From Bacteroidales bacterium (GTDB lineage Bacteria > Bacteroidota > Bacteroidia > Bacteroidales > FEN-979): a DNA stretch of 5,806 bases. Shown piece by piece: positions 1 through 5,487 of the stretch. The notes under the pieces are model-generated. The model did not search any database. It worked only from the letters and a program-made list of their open reading frames with translations, and had not been told where the DNA came from. A program made the translations under genes and the position numbers. The stretch is taken from the NCBI GenBank assembly GCA_023231005.1, contig JALNWG010000062.1, forward strand, positions 1 through 5,806, given 5' to 3'. Within the stretch, counting starts at the first letter, position 1. Each line of letters begins with the position of its first letter.

Positions 1-438
1 GCAATGAAAAAAAATGTGGGAGGTTATGTTACTCATCCATATTATGAAAATGACAACAGTTTTGTTCAAAGGGATACGGTTTATTCCATGCCACGAAATG
101 TTGGTATTATTATTAATGAGGGCAATGCTTCATCGGCAGAACAGTTTCTACTTGCTGCAAAACAAAGTGACAAAGTAAACTTATTTGGTAATTGTAATAC
201 CGCCGGAGTATTAGATTATTCTAACATTACACCGAATCCTTTACCATCAAATAATTATCAATTGTGGTGCCCGATGACTCGTTCAAAACGTTTGCCAGAA
301 AATCCTATTGACAATATTGGAATTGCTCCAGATGTTATTATCCCATTTCCTGCAACAGAACAACTGTATGACAAATTAGATACTTGGGTTTATTTTGTCA
401 AAAATTATTTAGAATTATTAAATGAAGGAAATAAATAG
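1..438 (+). CDS. S41 family peptidase, C-terminal part (5' end outside window)
   Basis: This is the end of a serine peptidase of family S41 (tail-specific protease / tricorn-core type). The reading frame is open through base 1, so the ATG at 4 is most likely an internal methionine and about 145 residues of a longer protein are visible. Counting from that Met, GNASSAEQF (residues 40-48) matches the family motif G-[TN]-A-S-x-[SA]-E, which puts the nucleophile at Ser43. The next conserved block, GNCNTAGVLDYSN (62-74), lies where CtpA/Prc enzymes carry the general-base Lys in TxGK. Here that position is Val69, so this is not the Ser-Lys dyad type. It fits better the S41 branch that uses a His/Ser/Glu arrangement like tricorn. 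The segment NIGIAPDVIIPF (104-115) is the usual C-terminal 'G-x-x-P-D' block. Such enzymes in Bacteroidota are usually exported, but the N-terminus is not visible here. No terminator-like hairpin follows the stop. The family call is firm; the substrate is unknown. Confidence 0.85.
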   Translation, partial: AMKKNVGGYVTHPYYENDNSFVQRDTVYSMPRNVGIIINEGNASSAEQFLLAAKQSDKVNLFGNCNTAGVLDYSNITPNPLPSNNYQLWCPMTRSKRLPENPIDNIGIAPDVIIPFPATEQLYDKLDTWVYFVKNYLELLNEGNK

Positions 439-616
439 AGAAATAAATACCGAACGCCTAACAACACACGGTATAAAAAATTGCCGGGATAGTAGGTTAT
501 TCAAGGGTTGTACCATTTAAAGGACAGCACATTAAGCTAAATGCACAAAATTCTGGCTATTTTTATTATTTTTGAGCAAACGTTCTACCCAATGAAGGTA
601 CCACATTCCATTGCCG
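439..616. other. Intergenic stretch with repeat-like segment
   Basis: No coding potential was found here. Positions 452-514 (starting gaacgcctaacaacacacgg and including attgccggg) have the look of interspersed intergenic repeats seen in Bacteroidota, whose 'cgcctaac' start also resembles one arm of integron attC-like sites. This likeness is from memory and no second, complementary arm is present, so no attC hairpin can be drawn. The 9-mer attgccggg occurs at 480-488 and again exactly at 610-618, flanking 121 bp, without inverted repeats inside. The 5' boundary of the intron remnant that follows could lie anywhere in the right part of this stretch. Confidence 0.35.
567..574 (+). promoter_or_regulatory. 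Candidate Bacteroidota -7 promoter box (TATTTTTG)
   Basis: TATTTTTG is an exact match to the Bacteroidota consensus TAnnTTTG. No TTTG -33 element sits about 20 nt upstream; ttctgg at 551-556 is the nearest approximation. If it is used, transcription would begin near 580 and the AraC-family gene at 752 would have a leader of about 170 nt containing the intron domains V and VI. The surrounding sequence is very T-rich, so a chance match is quite possible. Confidence 0.3.
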
Positions 617-718
617 GGTGGTTTAATCCGCCTTGGAGAGCTTGGGCCGTATGATGGAGAACTATCAAGTACGGTTCTTAGGGGACAAGGGCGGAGTAAT
701 TCGCCTGCGTTACCCGAC
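617..718 (+). mobile_element. Group II intron 3'-end remnant (domain IV foot, V, VI)
   Basis: This is the 3' end of a bacterial group II intron, a self-splicing retroelement. From left to right there is a 5-bp hairpin (617-621 with 628-632, loop tttaat) that could be the foot of domain IV, and then the linker ttggagagctt typical before domain V. Domain V follows at 644-677 and domain VI at about 682-715. The terminal sequence is ttacccgac, with the 3' splice site predicted after C718 (the usual 3' AY). In domain VI the apical stem 690-695/700-705 is capped by a GUAA loop. The basal pairs G682-G684/C713-C715 and A685/U711 leave A712 bulged, 7 nt from the end, as expected for the branch point. 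No 5' GUGYG end, upstream domains or reverse-transcriptase/maturase frame is found in the window, so the copy is truncated. The left boundary given is the first structure I can support, not a proven end. Confidence 0.85.
644..677 (+). ncRNA. Group II intron domain V hairpin (catalytic core, degenerate)
   Basis: This 34-nt hairpin has the exact family length. The lower stem gggccgta (644-651) pairs with tacggttc (670-677), a two-nt bulge AG lies at 668-669, the upper stem tgatgg pairs with ctatca, and the loop is a tetraloop. Two departures from the usual consensus are visible. The catalytic triad AGC near the 5' end reads GGC (G645-C647), which turns an A-U pair into a G-U wobble. The tetraloop reads AGAA instead of GAAA or another GNRA. 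Both changes fall in positions needed for metal binding or docking, so the element is probably not a competent ribozyme. That is inference; some natural introns do vary here. Confidence 0.8.
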
Positions 719-751
719 GAAAAAAGACGTAGACTGTTAACGATTTTTCAA

Positions 752-1714
752 ATGAATGCAAAAGACAAAAGCAGACAAGAATACACAGCAAGAATAAATA
801 GAGTGATGGACTATATTGAAAAGCATTTAAACGAAGATATAACGCTTGATAAAGTTGCTCAAATTGCTTGTTTTTCACCTTTTCACTTTCACCGTATTTT
901 TTCAACCTTAACAAATGAAACAATAAATGCTTTTATTCAACGAATACGAATAGAGAAAGCGGCCCAACAGCTTAAAAATGATGAAGGTGTTTCGATAAGC
1001 GAAATAGCTTATAAATGTGGGTTTGGCAGCGCAGCTCATTTTAGCCGTACATTTCGTAAATATTTTGGTTTGACTGCTCAGGAATTCAGGAAAACCGAAA
1101 AAGCTGTTTTTGCAAAAGACGGTTTATATTTTAGCAAGAATGGTCAACTGACCCGCAAGATAAATCAACCGATTCCGGATTTTAGGGTGCAACTTTGCAG
1201 TGATAATTTAAATCAATTTATTCACTCAAATTTAATTTTTATGGACACTAAAATCGAAATTAAAGAAATGCCAGAATTCAATGTTGTTTACTGTAGACAC
1301 ACAGGTCAGTTTAACCAAATCGGGAAAGTGTATGAAAAACTGATGAAATGGGCAGGTCCACGAGGCTTGTTAAAGTTTCCGGAAACCAAAACGATTACTG
1401 TTTATCACGACGACCCGGCGATAACGGCAATTGAACAAGTTCGTCAAAGTGCCTGTATTACGGTAGAGAACGATGTAAAAGTTGATGGGGAAATTGGAAA
1501 AATGAAATTGGAAAGTGGAAAATATGCTGTTGGCCATTTTGAAATTGACGAAAAAGGATTTGAGAAAGCCTGGAATACAATGTGTTTATGGTTTACAGAA
1601 AGCGGCTATCAACCAAGGGAAGGCTCCCCGTATGAGTTGTACTACAATTCGCCGGATGAAGATGCTCAACGAAAATTTATCTTAGATATATGTATTCCCG
1701 TAAAACTCTTGTAG
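752..1714 (+). CDS. AraC family transcriptional regulator with GyrI-like effector domain
   Basis: This is a 320-residue DNA-binding regulator of the Rob-like layout. An N-terminal AraC double helix-turn-helix comes first: helix pair one around residues 30-50 (TLDKVAQIACFSPFHFHRIF) and pair two around 80-113, with the family signature CGFGSAAHFSRTFRKYFG. A linker follows, and residues 164-320 form a GyrI/SbmC-like ligand-binding domain that begins at MDTKIEIKEMPEF. Such proteins usually activate transcription on binding a small, often cationic or lipophilic compound; the ligand here is unknown. I chose ATG 752 because MNAKDKSRQEYTARINRVMDYI is the normal family N-terminus. The frame stays open back to a TTG at 611, but those 47 extra codons are group II intron sequence and not protein. 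No Shine-Dalgarno sequence is visible. The gene is a single unit closed by a strong terminator. It may control itself or the neighbours, but nothing in the sequence proves this. Confidence 0.92.
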   Translation: MNAKDKSRQEYTARINRVMDYIEKHLNEDITLDKVAQIACFSPFHFHRIFSTLTNETINAFIQRIRIEKAAQQLKNDEGVSISEIAYKCGFGSAAHFSRTFRKYFGLTAQEFRKTEKAVFAKDGLYFSKNGQLTRKINQPIPDFRVQLCSDNLNQFIHSNLIFMDTKIEIKEMPEFNVVYCRHTGQFNQIGKVYEKLMKWAGPRGLLKFPETKTITVYHDDPAITAIEQVRQSACITVENDVKVDGEIGKMKLESGKYAVGHFEIDEKGFEKAWNTMCLWFTESGYQPREGSPYELYYNSPDEDAQRKFILDICIPVKLL

Positions 1715-1738
1715 CTTCCTCAATTTCAAGTAATACGC

Positions 1739-1778
1739 AACAGAGCGATTGAAATTATTTCAATCGCTCTGTTTTTTT
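1739..1778 (+). terminator. Rho-independent terminator of the AraC-family gene
   Basis: A perfect 16-bp stem (1739-1754 with 1758-1773) with a 3-nt loop (tta) runs into a tract of seven T (1772-1778). It lies 24 nt after the regulator's stop codon. There is no A-run on the left side, so it should act in the + direction only. It insulates the regulator from the next gene. Confidence 0.93.
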
Positions 1779-1783
1779 AATGA

Positions 1784-1810
1784 TATAATCAAAAAATAAA
1801 TTTACCTTGC
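1784..1810 (+). promoter_or_regulatory. Candidate promoter region before the secreted-protein gene
   Basis: Only 35 nt separate the upstream terminator from the next ATG, so any promoter must be here or overlap the terminator. Two weak candidates are seen: TATAAT at 1784-1789, an exact match to the classical sigma-70 -10 box, and TACCTTGC at 1803-1810, close to the Bacteroidota TAnnTTTG if one T is missing. Use of the second would leave essentially no leader before ATG 1814. No -33 TTTG is found. Confidence 0.25.
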
Positions 1811-1813
1811 CGA

Positions 1814-2626
1814 ATGAATTTGATTTTATTAATATTCTTCATTGGATCTTGGCCAAATGAAGCTCTTGCAAAAGATGGCAATGACAATATTAATTTCTTT
1901 AATGCCCTTACCATTGACTTCCAAAAAAATTTCACAGGTACTATCAACAACAAACTTGGCGTTGTCTTCCAAATTGAAAATAAAGGGAACGAATTGTCAG
2001 GCTCATATTTTTATATCCACAAAGGAATAGATATAAAATTGACAGGGAAAATGACAGGTCAACACCTTGAAATGTACGAGCTGGATTATTTAAACAATAA
2101 GACTGCTAAAATTTATGGAGAACTCAAGGACTCCAACTTCAGCGGGATATGGGAGAGTTTGAATTCAATGAAATCATTTCCCATTATTCTTAAAGAGACC
2201 AAAACCGAAGTTGACCCTTTGCCCTCTAAAATAGAAGGAATTTACAAAACTCTCGCCAAAGATGAAGAAACAGGGGATGATACGCCCTGTGAATTATCTA
2301 TCACCATAACTAAAAATGAAGGAGCGTATTATTATCATCTTAAAACAAATATGCGTGATGTTGATGGGAAAGTTAGTTTTGATAGAGACATAGAAGCCAA
2401 AGAAACCTATATCACTTTTGAAGGTATAAAATGGGCTGAATATGAAGGAGATGTCAATAACAAAAAAGCAGAAAAGAAAACAATCGGATCCAAAGACATA
2501 CCGGTTGGTATTGATGGATTATTTACTGAATCCGAAATAACTATTCAAAACGATGGGAATTCAATGAATTATTATGTAAAATTTAACGAGTGTGATAGAA
2601 AATTTATCAGATTGTTAAAGGAATAA
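1814..2626 (+). CDS. Secreted beta-rich protein of unknown function
   Basis: This 270-residue protein belongs to no family I can name. Residues 1-19 form a signal peptide: a hydrophobic run LILLIFFIG, then an ALA site (17-19) with cleavage expected before Lys20. There is no lipobox Cys, so it is predicted periplasmic or exported, not a lipoprotein. Two parts follow. Residues 36-127 carry short beta motifs (FTGTINNKLGVVFQIENKGNELSGSYFY; then LTGKM, YGEL, FSGIW) like the 'G-x-I, SGSYYY, L-x-G, FSGTW' repeats of small Bacteroidota beta-barrel or sandwich proteins. Residues 138-270 form a second domain with YITFEGIKWAEYEGD and a C-terminal ECDRKFIRLLK. The only two cysteines, Cys159 and Cys260, could form a disulfide. 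Oddly, the signal peptide has no Lys or Arg before the hydrophobic core. No other standard in-frame start exists back to the TGA at 1781. Proteins of this kind often sit as orphans, and no partner is evident. Confidence 0.75.
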   Translation: MNLILLIFFIGSWPNEALAKDGNDNINFFNALTIDFQKNFTGTINNKLGVVFQIENKGNELSGSYFYIHKGIDIKLTGKMTGQHLEMYELDYLNNKTAKIYGELKDSNFSGIWESLNSMKSFPIILKETKTEVDPLPSKIEGIYKTLAKDEETGDDTPCELSITITKNEGAYYYHLKTNMRDVDGKVSFDRDIEAKETYITFEGIKWAEYEGDVNNKKAEKKTIGSKDIPVGIDGLFTESEITIQNDGNSMNYYVKFNECDRKFIRLLKE

Positions 2627-2640
2627 CGTATTCTTTTTTT
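2617..2640 (+). terminator. Weak hairpin with T-tract after the secreted-protein gene
   Basis: Nine pairs can form between 2617-2625 and 2629-2637 (one G-U, loop acg), followed by the end of a T run (2634-2640). The stem is almost all A-U, uses part of the T-tract and includes the stop codon. It could terminate weakly or be fortuitous. Confidence 0.25.
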
Positions 2641-2660
2641 CTCCCAGACATCATTGACCT

Positions 2661-2668
2661 TAATTTCG
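2661..2668 (+). promoter_or_regulatory. Candidate -7 box (TAATTTCG) for the radical SAM gene
   Basis: TAATTTCG has one mismatch to TAnnTTTG and lies 32 nt before ATG 2701, nearly the same spacing as the better box before the M28 peptidase gene. No -33 TTTG is present; the expected region is a T-run. It supports, weakly, separate transcription from the upstream gene. Confidence 0.3.
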
Positions 2669-2700
2669 CCAACAACAACTCTGTTTTTATACCTGCATTC

Positions 2701-4131
2701 ATGAAAATGGGTCTCATATTTCCCAACAAGGATAGAAAAGATAAAGCTGTTCATCTTGGGCTTGGGTATCTCGCTTCATTTACAAGAAACGTACATTCTG
2801 ACCTGGAAATTACAATCCTTGATACACGGGTGGCTAAAAAGTCTGAAATAAACCAGTTTTTTCATACATCATTTGATTTGGTTTGCATTACTGTGCTATC
2901 CCCCGTATATTATGAAGTTATCCATCTTGTTGACACATTCCGTGATCTAAACCCGACAATTAAAATTTGTTTGGGAGGACCCTATGTAACAACAATAATG
3001 GAGGAAATATTTAAAGAAATTCCCGCTGATTTTGCAATATATGGCGAAGGTGAGCAAACGTTGACGGATTTAATCTACCATTTGAAAGGACAAAAGGAAA
3101 TCGAAACCATCCATGGGTTACTATACATCTCCAGTTCAGGAGAAACAATAACAAATGCCCCCAGAGCACAATTTACAGATCTTGATAGTCTTCCCTTTCC
3201 GGCGTATGATTTATTTCAAATGGAAAGATACCCAATTCATAGAATCGTTACCAGCAGGGGATGTCCATACGAGTGTTCCTTCTGTAATTCATCTTCAATA
3301 TGGCAATATAATTGGCGAAAAAGAAGTCCCGAAAATTTAATCCTTGAGATAGAATATCTGATCAAAAACTTCAGGCGCAAAACTTTCTTTTTTAACGATA
3401 ACAGCTTTAATATACAGATGGACCGGGTTGAAGAGTTTTGCGAAAGGTTAATAAATAAAAAATTAGACATTTTATGGTCTACTCCCGTTCGGATCGAGAA
3501 TATTACTCAGGGTTTAGCCGACAAAATGAAGAAAGCCGGTTGTTATAATGTAGGGATAGGAATAGAATCGGCCAATAATGACATTTTAGCCTCCATTGGC
3601 AAAAGGGTAACCATTGAGGAGGTAACAAAAGGCATACGGATTTTCAAAAAAGCCGAAATAGAAGTACTTGGCCAGTTTGTTATTGGAAGCCCCGGAGATA
3701 CTCTGACAACAGTAAAGGAATCACTGAATTATGCAAAACATTCAGAATTGGACTTTGTCATGTTCTATTCTGTTTTACCATTTAAAGGAACTCATCAATG
3801 GGATTATGTAAATAAATTCGGCAAGTTCTATTCCAAAACTATTCATGATTACCATTTCATCAAACCCCGGATTGTATTTGACACTCCCGAGTTCCCATAT
3901 AATGACCGTCTGGAGGCTATTCGATTAGCAAAGAATGAAGGTTATTATTGCGATTCAAACGACCGGAATTCCATATTTGATCTTGGCAGGGGAATTGTTC
4001 AAAGAGCTCAAAGTTATTTACCTGAGAAAATGGGTAATAAAATATATCTGTCAAGTAAGTATATTTACCGAAAATGGATGATCAATAGAATGGGAACCCA
4101 CCAATCAAAAGTGGAAAAATCCGGAAAGTAA
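2701..4131 (+). CDS. B12-binding-domain radical SAM protein (BchE/class B-like)
   Basis: This is a 476-residue cytoplasmic iron-sulfur enzyme. The N-terminal part (1-155) has the fold signature of a cobalamin-binding domain: MGLIFPN start, LGLGYLAS (19-26), LGGPYVTT (91-98) and YGEGEQTL (114-121). The DxHxxG motif is absent, as is usual in this group. The spacer DLDSLPFPAYDL (160-171) precedes the radical SAM barrel. Its CxxxCxxC cluster ligands are Cys188, Cys192 and Cys195 (TSRGCPYECSFCN), with later strands FFFNDNSF (229-236), GIGIESAN (285-292) and QFVIGSPGDT (325-334). The family reductively cleaves S-adenosylmethionine and, with B12, often methylates unactivated carbon or phosphorus or rearranges rings. 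The substrate here is unknown, and the C-terminal 80 residues show nothing diagnostic. ATG 2701 gives the normal N-terminus. The gene stands alone, with 74 nt upstream and 110 nt downstream. No cobalamin riboswitch fits in the short leader. No RiPP precursor or sugar or lipid gene is adjacent. Confidence 0.9.
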   Translation: MKMGLIFPNKDRKDKAVHLGLGYLASFTRNVHSDLEITILDTRVAKKSEINQFFHTSFDLVCITVLSPVYYEVIHLVDTFRDLNPTIKICLGGPYVTTIMEEIFKEIPADFAIYGEGEQTLTDLIYHLKGQKEIETIHGLLYISSSGETITNAPRAQFTDLDSLPFPAYDLFQMERYPIHRIVTSRGCPYECSFCNSSSIWQYNWRKRSPENLILEIEYLIKNFRRKTFFFNDNSFNIQMDRVEEFCERLINKKLDILWSTPVRIENITQGLADKMKKAGCYNVGIGIESANNDILASIGKRVTIEEVTKGIRIFKKAEIEVLGQFVIGSPGDTLTTVKESLNYAKHSELDFVMFYSVLPFKGTHQWDYVNKFGKFYSKTIHDYHFIKPRIVFDTPEFPYNDRLEAIRLAKNEGYYCDSNDRNSIFDLGRGIVQRAQSYLPEKMGNKIYLSSKYIYRKWMINRMGTHQSKVEKSGK

Positions 4132-4174
4132 AGAATACCAAACATACATATACATTGAAACGATGATATGCTAG

Positions 4175-4200
4175 AAACAAAAGTTTATTTTGTTTTCTTT
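4175..4200 (+). terminator. Weak A/T hairpin between radical SAM and M28 genes
   Basis: aaacaaaa (4175-4182) pairs with ttttgttt (4188-4195) around a gttta loop and is followed by tctttga. Eight pairs with only one G-C make it a poor terminator. It lies just before the promoter box of the next gene and may simply reflect local A/T richness. Confidence 0.2.
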
Positions 4201-4203
4201 GAT

Positions 4204-4211
4204 TATTTTTG
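4204..4211 (+). promoter_or_regulatory. Likely -7 promoter box (TATTTTTG) of the M28 peptidase gene
   Basis: TATTTTTG matches the Bacteroidota -7 consensus TAnnTTTG exactly and sits 30 nt before ATG 4242, predicting a leader of about 25 nt. No clear -33 TTTG is found at the expected distance. The box overlaps a TTG at 4209 that is in frame with the gene. If the box is the promoter, that TTG is not in the transcript and cannot be the start. Confidence 0.5.
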
Positions 4212-4241
4212 CGCAGAATACTATTCAATAAAATATCTGTT

Positions 4242-5456
4242 ATGACCAACCATGACTTCTACCAGAAAATCTTGATATATCTTGAGAAACTGTGTCAGGA
4301 AATTCCCGAAAGATGTGTAGGAAGTGAGGGAAATTTGAAAGCCACTCGTTTTTTTGAAGCAGAAATATCGGCCCTCGGCTGGGAAACAGAAATGACTGCT
4401 TTCGAAGCCATCGATTGGAAAGAAAATGGGGCTATTCTAAAATCCAATGGTCATTCATTTCATGTTTTGGTTAGTCCTTATTCTCTTGGATTTAAAGGAG
4501 AAGCGGAATCTGTTTCTGCTTCCAATGTTTCTGAACTTGAGAGTCTTGATTGTAGCGGTAAAATAATCTTTCTACATGGAGAAATCGCGAAAGAGCAACT
4601 CATGCCCAAAAATTTTGTGTTTTACAATCCCGAGAGACATCGGAAGATTGTAGCACTCCTGGAGAAAAGCGGAGCTAAGGCAATTGTCTGTGCAACTGGA
4701 AGAAATTCTGCTTTAGCTGGTGGCGTGTATCCTTTCCCGTTGATCGAAGACGGCGATTTTAACATTCCGTCTGTTTATATGACAGAGGAAGAAGGTGTTG
4801 AGCTTTTACCTCACATCGGAAAGACCATCTTCCTGGAGTCTGTTTCAAAACGCCTGCCAAGCAAGGGCTACAATGTGATCGGGAGAAAAGGTGACCGAAA
4901 TTCAAAAAAAATTGTCTTAACAGCCCATATTGATGCAAAAAAAGGTGCACCCGGTGCAATTGACAATGCAACCGGAGTGATCGTTCTGCTTCTTTTAGCC
5001 GACCTGCTCAAAGATTACAGGGGTGACAAACAAATTGAAATTGTTGCTTTTAACGGAGAAGATTATTATGCCGCTCCAGGACAGATGAACTATGTGATGG
5101 CCAACCAGGATAAATTCAAAAATATCCTGTTGAACATCAACATTGACGGGGCTGGTTTCAAAACAGGAAAATCCTCCTTCTCTTTCTTTGACATGCCAGA
5201 AGAGATACAACAAACTGCAAACGAAATACTACAGAAATTCGATGGAATTACCGAAGGAATTCAATGGCCTCAGGGAGATCACAGTATCTTTTTACAATAT
5301 GGAGTCCCTGCAATAGCCGTATCGTCCAAATGGCTCATCGACCATTTGGGAGAACAAGATATTACACACACGCCAAAGGACAACATGGAAATAGTTGATT
5401 GCAATAAAGTTGTAGAGATTTCGCAGGCATTAAATTCGATGATCAGAAAAATCTGA
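4242..5456 (+). CDS. M28 family zinc peptidase with PA-like insert, no signal peptide
   Basis: This 404-residue metallopeptidase (aminopeptidase/exopeptidase type) is expected to use two zinc ions. Numbered from Met at 4242, the ligand set is complete: His229 (LTAHIDAKKG), bridging Asp241 (GAIDNATG), catalytic Glu273 with ligand Asp274 (FNGEDYYAAPG), Asp302 (NINIDGAG) and His376 (ITHTPKDN). GDHSIFLQYGVPAIAV (345-360) is the usual block before the last ligand. Most relatives have Glu-Glu in the third motif; here it is Glu-Asp. Residues about 80-195 form a PA-like domain inserted before the catalytic domain, with LDCSGKIIFLHG and a FNIPSVYMTEEEG segment. Many M28 enzymes are exported, but this one starts with MTNHDFYQKILIYLEK and has no signal peptide, so it should act in the cytoplasm on small peptides or amino-acid conjugates. 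Starting at TTG 4209 would add 11 residues and still give no signal peptide. The gene ends 31 nt before the acetyltransferase and may be co-transcribed with it. Confidence 0.9.
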   Translation: MTNHDFYQKILIYLEKLCQEIPERCVGSEGNLKATRFFEAEISALGWETEMTAFEAIDWKENGAILKSNGHSFHVLVSPYSLGFKGEAESVSASNVSELESLDCSGKIIFLHGEIAKEQLMPKNFVFYNPERHRKIVALLEKSGAKAIVCATGRNSALAGGVYPFPLIEDGDFNIPSVYMTEEEGVELLPHIGKTIFLESVSKRLPSKGYNVIGRKGDRNSKKIVLTAHIDAKKGAPGAIDNATGVIVLLLLADLLKDYRGDKQIEIVAFNGEDYYAAPGQMNYVMANQDKFKNILLNINIDGAGFKTGKSSFSFFDMPEEIQQTANEILQKFDGITEGIQWPQGDHSIFLQYGVPAIAVSSKWLIDHLGEQDITHTPKDNMEIVDCNKVVEISQALNSMIRKI

Positions 5457-5487
5457 TTTAATTTTCATTTTTTGAAAAGCGCTGACC

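Noticed and set aside
452..514. Integron attC site
   Set aside because: Only one arm-like sequence is present. No complementary arm follows, and there is no integrase or cassette structure.
678..923. 81-codon open frame on the - strand over the start of the regulator
   Set aside because: It is antisense to the intron domains and the conserved AraC helix-turn-helix, resembles no known protein family, and is a shadow frame.
2627..2700. Cobalamin riboswitch before the B12-binding radical SAM gene
   Set aside because: The gap is only 74 nt with no B12-box or multi-stem structure, far too short for the class.
4209..4241. TTG start giving an 11-residue extension (MRRILFNKISV) of the M28 peptidase
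   Set aside because: The TTG forms the end of the perfect TATTTTTG promoter box, so it would lie upstream of the transcript; ATG 4242 gives a normal N-terminus.
4132..4241. Small precursor-peptide gene next to the radical SAM enzyme (RiPP cluster)
   Set aside because: The longest ATG frame there is trivial (ATG at about 4165 stops after a few codons) and no Cys/Gly-rich or leader-like peptide is found.
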